64,000 nt of DNA, taken from NCBI RefSeq assembly GCF_000332235.1, contig NZ_CM001775.1, forward strand, positions 1,580,230-1,644,229, read 5' to 3'. Source of the stretch: Geminocystis herdmanii PCC 6308 (lineage in GTDB: Bacteria; Cyanobacteriota; Cyanobacteriia; Cyanobacteriales; Cyanobacteriaceae). Positions within the stretch are counted from its first letter, which is position 1. Each line of letters begins with the position of its first letter. The notes under the pieces are model-generated. The model was not told the origin of the DNA. It saw nothing but the letters and a program-made list of their open reading frames with translations, and ran no database searches. Of this stretch, positions 59,427 through 64,000 are shown in pieces. The position numbers and the translations under genes are program-made.

Positions 59427-59669
59427 ATGACTTTACTAGAAATTGTTAAATTAGTTGGTAACTTGTCACAGGAAGATAAAGATTCCCTTTTTGAGATTCT
59501 CAAAGAAGAAAAAATAAAAGTTCCACAAAAGACAAAATCTAATAATGAAACTTTCTGGGAGATGACATTAAGATTTCGAGAAAAAATGGAACAGGAAGGA
59601 ATAGAGTTTGATGACGCAGATTTTGCCGATTTAAGAGATAAAAGTGTTGGCAGAGAGGTAGAACTTTGA
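59427..59669 (+). CDS. Putative VapB-like antitoxin
   Basis: An 80-residue acidic protein directly upstream of a PIN-domain toxin and overlapping its start by four bases. The N-terminal half is helical (LLEIVKLVGNLSQEDKDSLF); the C-terminal half is charged and probably flexible (EFDDADFADLRDKSVGREVE), as in antitoxins that wrap around PIN toxins. No DNA-binding fold is recognisable with confidence. The call rests mainly on position. CTAGGAG at 59411-59417 supports ATG 59427. Confidence 0.7.
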   Translation: MTLLEIVKLVGNLSQEDKDSLFEILKEEKIKVPQKTKSNNETFWEMTLRFREKMEQEGIEFDDADFADLRDKSVGREVEL

Positions 59670-60088
59670 AATATAAATATCTATTAGATACAAATATTAT
59701 TTCTGAAATTAATAAAAAAATTCCTAATCAATTTGTAACTGAAAAAATGACCATTCATCAGAAAAAAGTAGCCACCGCTTCTCCCGTGATTCATGAGCTT
59801 TTATATGGTTGTTTAAGATTGCCTCCGGAATCAGCTAAAAGAAATTTTTTACTGAATTATATTAAGCAAATACCGTTAACAATGCCTATTTTTAGTTATG
59901 ATTTAGAATCTTCACAATGGCATGGAGAAGAAAGAGCTAGATTATCAAAAATTGGCAAAACTCCAGCATTCATAGATGGACAAATTGCCAGTATCGCTTA
60001 TTGCAATAATTTAATTTTAGTGACTAATAATGTTAGTGATTTTGACTCATTTAATGGATTACAAATTGAGAATTGGCTTCTCAAATAA
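59666..60088 (+). CDS. PIN-domain ribonuclease toxin (VapC-like)
   Basis: A 140-residue PIN protein. The acidic residues expected in the active site are present: YLLDTNIISEIN near the N-terminus, IHELLYG, and PAFIDGQIASIA, with LVTNNVSDFDSF near the end. PIN toxins cut RNA (tRNA or rRNA in VapBC systems). Translation starts at TTG 59666 overlapping the antitoxin stop (TTGA), a coupled arrangement that keeps the two in ratio. A stem-loop 78 bp downstream could end the transcript. Confidence 0.88.
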   Translation: MKYKYLLDTNIISEINKKIPNQFVTEKMTIHQKKVATASPVIHELLYGCLRLPPESAKRNFLLNYIKQIPLTMPIFSYDLESSQWHGEERARLSKIGKTPAFIDGQIASIAYCNNLILVTNNVSDFDSFNGLQIENWLLK

Positions 60089-60165
60089 TTAAATAAAATT
60101 TCAATACTTTATTTGATTAAAAGCAGTAAAATTGGACAATGAAAAAAACCCTACTTTGTTAGCTG

Positions 60166-60189
60166 ACAAGGTTAACATCAACCTTGTTT
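60166..60189 (+). terminator. Possible terminator after the VapC-like gene
   Basis: ACAAGGTT (60166-60173) pairs with AACCTTGT (60180-60187) over a six-base loop, followed by only three Ts. It may serve both the toxin gene and the convergent gene at 60231. Confidence 0.5.
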
Positions 60190-60230
60190 AAGACATAATT
60201 TATCACGACGAGAAGTAAGAAAGCCTTGCC

Positions 60231-61019
60231 TTATTTGTTTAAATCAATTAATCCTAAAAAGTTATTAATATTTTGTATGATAGCTTCTTGTTCTGTTGAA
60301 TCACCCTTTAAGGGTAATAAAATTTCTTCTCCCCTATTTAACATAATTTTAGGGCGAAAAACCTCATGGGAATCATGATATTCTTTCACAAAAGTAACTT
60401 TTTTTATTTCTCCTAATCGATATTCTTTTACTTGATTTTGAAACAAATTTTTGTCTTCAATTAACATTTTTCCCATACTTTTATTAAATATAATGTTTGT
60501 CTTTCTAAAATGGGTTAATCCTCCCATCATTAAACCACTACCTGCTAAGGCAAATAAACCACCAAAACTATAGGCAAATAATCGATCGTCTTGTTTAATT
60601 GTCAAGGAGTTTTCATTAATATTTTGGATAAATTCATTAATTTTACTCACTTTATTGGCTTTATTTTTTTCTCCTGAACTATACATTATGCTTAAGGGAA
60701 TCATTCCCATATTAGTATCTAATTCTACTCGATAAGTTGGGCTATCACCATCACTATCAATTCCTAATTTTGCATTATATAATCTTGGGATATTAGTCTT
60801 TTTTTGACTGATTAATCCCTGTTGAATTAAACCACAAGAAATCTGATTTATTTCGATACGATCGCACTTTAAAATATGAACTTTGCCGATCGATAAAATA
60901 ACCCAAATTCCCACGAGAAAAAATGGACTACCAAACAATAATAAAAATAATCTTCCTAAATAAATTTTAGAACTATATCCTAAAGATAATAAATTAGAAT
61001 TTTGCTGAATAATTTTCAT
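60231..61019 (-). CDS. Uncharacterised protein with two membrane helices
   Basis: I recognise no function. The 262-residue protein has a membrane helix at about 24-46 (LFLLLFGSPFFLVGIWVILS), a soluble stretch of about 100 residues containing two cysteines (KCDRIEINQISCG) that could form a disulfide, a second helix near 148-166 (AYSFGGLFALAGSGLMMGGL), and a cytoplasmic PH-like tail (MGKMLIEDKNLFQNQVKEYR ... ILLPLKGDS). The helix-soluble-helix-tail layout recalls small bacterial membrane proteins with pleckstrin-like domains, as an inference only. ATG 61019 is the only good start. Confidence 0.65.
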   Translation of the reverse strand: MKIIQQNSNLLSLGYSSKIYLGRLFLLLFGSPFFLVGIWVILSIGKVHILKCDRIEINQISCGLIQQGLISQKKTNIPRLYNAKLGIDSDGDSPTYRVELDTNMGMIPLSIMYSSGEKNKANKVSKINEFIQNINENSLTIKQDDRLFAYSFGGLFALAGSGLMMGGLTHFRKTNIIFNKSMGKMLIEDKNLFQNQVKEYRLGEIKKVTFVKEYHDSHEVFRPKIMLNRGEEILLPLKGDSTEQEAIIQNINNFLGLIDLNK

Positions 61020-61089
61020 AATTTATCCCTGATTATATAATTAGAAATTGCTGAAAAAGTCAATTGATTAGGGTTTTAGCTTAACCAGC

Positions 61090-61305
61090 GAGAAGCTCCA
61101 CACTTTGTTTTTGAAAAAAAAAAAATTAAACAAGTGTGGGATGAATCGCCAGTGACGTGGTATAATAACTAGAAAGTGGGGCTGGGCGTGTTCCTCACTA
61201 TAAAATGCCGTAGTGGGAAAGAAGGAGTACCACGATAGAATTTCAAGAAGGATAATTTCCGCTTGAAGCCTACACTCTACGAATGTGAGTGTATGGAGCG
61301 TCACT
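61090..61305 (+). mobile_element. Non-autonomous IS200/IS605-derived palindromic element
   Basis: Left hairpin CCACACTT/AAGTGTGG (61098-61105 with 61132-61139, A-rich loop) and right hairpin ACACTC/GAGTGT (61272-61277 with 61287-61292), preceded by GAAGCCT and followed by ATGGAGCGTCAC. The layout and the sequences around the stems match the longer element at 54355-54822. The 130 bp between the hairpins is GC-richer than its surroundings and contains no usable gene. It ends 30 bp before the pstB stop codon. Confidence 0.6.
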
Positions 61306-61334
61306 ACTTAAAATCAGTATTAATTCTCAAAGAT

Positions 61335-62147
61335 TTACCCAAATCGTCCGCTAACATAATCTTTGGTGGACTGTTCTTCTGGGTTACTAAAAATTTTCTC
61401 AGTGTTATCATATTCCACTAAATAACCGATTTTACTGCCTTTACCCACCGCTTCCGCATTGAAAAAAGCTGTCATATCAGCTATCCTCGTGGCTTGTTGC
61501 ATATTATGAGTAACAATTACGATCGTATAGTTTTCTTTAAGTTCCTGCATTAATTCCTCCACTTTCAGGGTAGAAATAGGATCAAGAGCAGAACAAGGTT
61601 CATCCATTAATAATACTTCAGGTTCAGCGGCGATCGCCCTTGCAATACACAATCTTTGTTGTTGTCCACCAGACAAAGAAAAACCACTTTCTTTTAACTT
61701 ATCCTTCACCTCATCCCACAAAGCAGCCCGACGAAGGGAAGTTTCTACTAACTCATCTAAATTATCCTTATAACCATTTACCCTTGCACCATAAGCAACA
61801 TTATCATAGATAGTTTTCGGGAAAGGATTAGGTCTTTGAAATACCATTCCAATACGTTTTCTTACCACCACAGGATCAATATCTTTAGCATATAGATTTT
61901 GTCCATGATAAGTAACAACACCTTGAAGTTTAAAAGAACTAATTAAATCATTTAAGCGATTTAAACATCTTAAAATAGTACTTTTACCACATCCAGAAGG
62001 ACCAATAAAAGCAGTAATTTTTTGAGAAGGAATATCTAAATTTACACCCCTAACAGCTTTATGACTACCATAAAAAATGTCCACATTTCTTAATTCAAAT
62101 ACGGGAATCTTAACAGATTCTTCTTCATATATTAATGATTCTTCCAT
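61335..62147 (-). CDS. pstB: Phosphate ABC transporter ATP-binding protein PstB
   Basis: A 270-residue ATPase of the high-affinity phosphate importer. Walker [11 protein letters not shown]-loop [18 protein letters not shown], signature [15 protein letters not shown], and Walker [13 protein letters not shown] are intact. It powers PstC-PstA at the inner membrane face. It is last of the pstC-pstA-pstB cluster, 137 bp after pstA. Such operons in cyanobacteria are under SphR (PhoB) control, but the promoter lies beyond the window. Confidence 0.97.
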   Translation of the reverse strand: MEESLIYEEESVKIPVFELRNVDIFYGSHKAVRGVNLDIPSQKITAFIGPSGCGKSTILRCLNRLNDLISSFKLQGVVTYHGQNLYAKDIDPVVVRKRIGMVFQRPNPFPKTIYDNVAYGARVNGYKDNLDELVETSLRRAALWDEVKDKLKESGFSLSGGQQQRLCIARAIAAEPEVLLMDEPCSALDPISTLKVEELMQELKENYTIVIVTHNMQQATRIADMTAFFNAEAVGKGSKIGYLVEYDNTEKIFSNPEEQSTKDYVSGRFG

Positions 62148-62284
62148 GATTTTTTTCTTATTTAATTTAATATAATTTGACTAATAAATGAAATTTTCAG
62201 AACTTAGAGCAATCCTCTTTGAATTGTGAGATTTTAAAAAACGATAGGAGAGAGTATTGTTAATTGTTAATTATTCATTACTTA

Positions 62285-63169
62285 TTAATAAATTTTTCTA
62301 CGAGTAGCTAAACGAGCTAAAATACTGGTTATTAATACTAAGAATACCAAAATTAATGACCCTGCCCACGCTAATTCTTGTTGTGGTTTAAAAGGTAAAA
62401 TCGCAAAATTATAGACTAATACCGATAAAGTGGCGATCGGTTCTTTAAACCCTTGCACAGACACATTAGGCCAAAAGTTCGAGAATAACGCTGTAAAAAT
62501 TAAAGGAGCAGTTTCTCCCGCCGCCCGTGCGATGGCAAGAGTCACCCCAGTAATAATACCGGGTAGAGCCGCAGGAAGGACAATTTTTATTACTGTCTGA
62601 TACTTATATGCACCAACTCCCAAAGCCGCCCAACGAATTTCTTGAGGTACAATTTTTAAAGCCTCATCGGTAGTCCGAATAATCGTAGGTAACATCAACA
62701 CCGCTAAAGCCACACCCCCAGCAATGGCAGAAAAACCTACAATACCGCTAGAGACTAATAAACCGAAGGCAAAAATCCCCGCAATAATCGAAGGAACACC
62801 ACTTAAAACGTTAGTAGCGAAGCGAATACTGGTGGCAAACTTATTGTTGTTACTGAACTCAGACAGATATACGGCGGCTAATACCCCAATAGGTACAGCA
62901 ATAATTACAGCAATACCCACTACTACCAAAGTTCCAATAATCGCATTGGCTAAACCCCCTTCACTTAATCCGGGAGGAGGAGGTAATTGGGTAAATAAAT
63001 CAAAATTGAGACGACTAAAACCCTGTACAATAACGAAAAAAAGTACGGCAACTAAAGGAACTAAAGTTACTACCATACATAAAGCACTTAACCCTGTCAT
63101 TACCGAGCCTAAAATCACCCTAGGGCTAGATGATTTCTTTTTTAAACTGCCTATACTAAGAGTACTCAT
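62285..63169 (-). CDS. pstA: Phosphate ABC transporter permease PstA
   Basis: A 294-residue membrane permease. Six hydrophobic helices are visible. The cytoplasmic EAA loop reads EALKIVPQEIRWAALGVGAY and the following AALPGIITGVTLAIARAAGE completes the ABC-permease signature. It forms the translocation pore with PstC. The start is ATG 63169, after a 42-bp gap from pstC. Confidence 0.96.
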   Translation of the reverse strand: MSTLSIGSLKKKSSSPRVILGSVMTGLSALCMVVTLVPLVAVLFFVIVQGFSRLNFDLFTQLPPPPGLSEGGLANAIIGTLVVVGIAVIIAVPIGVLAAVYLSEFSNNNKFATSIRFATNVLSGVPSIIAGIFAFGLLVSSGIVGFSAIAGGVALAVLMLPTIIRTTDEALKIVPQEIRWAALGVGAYKYQTVIKIVLPAALPGIITGVTLAIARAAGETAPLIFTALFSNFWPNVSVQGFKEPIATLSVLVYNFAILPFKPQQELAWAGSLILVFLVLITSILARLATRRKIY

Positions 63170-63211
63170 AAAATTTTTAAATATAAATATGAATCAAATA
63201 ATTATTCATTG

Positions 63212-64000
63212 TTACTCGTATTTTGCTTTTACTTGATTAACAATATATTCTGCAAGGATATTGACAATTAACGTTAATAACATTAAGACTAAACCTGCAT
63301 ACATCAGCGCCGAAATTTGTAACCCACTAGCTTCTGCAAACTGGTTGGCGATCAAAGATGCGATCGTGTTGGCTGGGTCTAAAATAGAGATACTGATACG
63401 GTTAGAGTTACCAATAATCATCGTTGCCGCCATAGTTTCTCCCATAGCACGACCTAAAGCTAACATAATTCCTCCCATAATCCCTGAAATGGCTGCTGGA
63501 ATTAAAACTCGGAAAATAGTTTCCCAACGGGTAGCCCCCAATCCAAGGGAGGCTTGACGTAAATCGGGGGGTAAGGAAGCGAGGGAGTCACGGGAAATGG
63601 CAATAATAATCGGTAAAATCATGATGGATAAAACAATCCCTGCTGGTAACATACCCGGTCCTGCAGGGGTAGTGCTAAACAGGGGAAACCAACCGAAATT
63701 CTGATTAAGCCAAGTACCAAAGGTAGTAGTCAAAGGTATTAAGACAAAAATACCCCACAAACCATAAACTACACTAGGAATAGCCGCTAATAATTCTACT
63801 AGGAAGACTAAAACGGTGCGAATATTTTCGGGGATAAAATCTTCACTTAAAAAAACCGCCGCCCCAACTCCTAAAGGAATAGCAATGATTAAGGCAATTA
63901 AAGATGATACGATCGTACCGTAAATAACCGCAATTACCCCATATTCATCGGTGACTGGATTCCAATTACTATTGGTAAAAAAACTAAAATTAAATTCTTT
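63212..64000 (-). CDS. pstC: Phosphate ABC transporter permease PstC (5' end outside window)
   Basis: The frame stays open to the right edge of the window, so only the C-terminal 262 residues are present. Read from the edge, it starts KEFNFSFFTNSNWNPVTDEY, then YGTIVSSLIALIIAIPLGVG, the permease core. The EAA loop is SLASLPPDLRQASLGLGATR, followed by AISGIMGGIMLALGRAMGET. An internal methionine at 63760 is not the start. Together with PstA it makes the phosphate channel. Confidence 0.95.
   Translation of the reverse strand, partial: KEFNFSFFTNSNWNPVTDEYGVIAVIYGTIVSSLIALIIAIPLGVGAAVFLSEDFIPENIRTVLVFLVELLAAIPSVVYGLWGIFVLIPLTTTFGTWLNQNFGWFPLFSTTPAGPGMLPAGIVLSIMILPIIIAISRDSLASLPPDLRQASLGLGATRWETIFRVLIPAAISGIMGGIMLALGRAMGETMAATMIIGNSNRISISILDPANTIASLIANQFAEASGLQISALMYAGLVLMLLTLIVNILAEYIVNQVKAKYE

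Noticed and set aside
61068-61304. A 78-codon minus-strand frame after pstB
   Set aside because: It runs through both hairpins of the palindromic element and has no conserved motif.

Overview
The window is AT-rich DNA from a unicellular cyanobacterium. The evidence is petM (cytochrome b6f), the slr1923-type divinyl chlorophyllide reductase bciB, an FtsH3-type protease, cyanobacterial families such as DUF3352, DUF3769 and DUF4278, and a complete olefin synthase (Ols). The palindrome TCGATCGA is far commoner than the canonical HIP1 octamer GCGATCGC. A Geminocystis- or Cyanobacterium-like genome fits best; this is inference from gene content, not a database match.

Layout. 1-920 is a 356-bp perfect inverted duplication carrying two truncated HpsJ-like membrane genes around an IS630 transposase remnant. 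1.1-9.9 kb holds a secreted protein with a C-terminal sorting-like tail, a Crp-type regulator, a kinase-like protein with a degenerate ATP site, a TnpB-type RNA-guided nuclease without zinc finger, a GNAT acetyltransferase and a GAF/degenerate-GGDEF protein. 10-20.6 kb holds murT, ftsH, an OmpR-type regulator, a DUF3352 protein, NAD kinase, a PRC-barrel protein and an AAA protein with a vMAP-like HTH. 20.6-28.8 kb holds a seven-PAS histidine kinase, xisH/xisI, a membrane polyferredoxin fused to a cNMP-binding domain and a sigma-54-type AAA domain, and a DCC-thiol-oxidoreductase/MMADHC-like pair. 28.8-37.3 kb is one gene, the olefin synthase. 37.6-46.2 kb holds a GH10-like lipoglycan-type hydrolase, lepA, an Rpn/DUF4351 protein with a possible nested antitoxin gene, an LptD-like DUF3769 protein and DUF4278. 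46.5-51.4 kb is a giant hybrid kinase. 51.7-60.1 kb holds petM, an HI0074/MNT pair, bciB, nadC, pgm, pyrG and a VapBC-like pair. The right end is the phosphate transporter pstC-pstA-pstB; pstC is cut by the window edge.

How the genes work together. Much of the window is housekeeping (protein quality control, translation factor LepA, CTP, NAD and NADP synthesis, glucose-phosphate interconversion, chlorophyll synthesis, phosphate uptake, outer-membrane biogenesis). Interleaved with it are signalling proteins and at least four selfish or addiction-type modules. The intergenic DNA is unusually rich in short mobile repeats: two MITE-like families, two IS200/IS605-derived palindromic elements, and 7-bp tandem arrays. 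The same kinds of short repeat also sit in frame in the interdomain linkers of the olefin synthase.

The most unusual items are the cNMP/sigma-54-like AAA/polyferredoxin fusion (cyanobacteria lack sigma-54), the candidate gene-within-gene in the Rpn-like locus (an AAGGAGG inside the coding sequence), the repeat-invaded linkers of Ols, and the zinc-finger-less TnpB. No tRNA, rRNA or CRISPR array was recognised.
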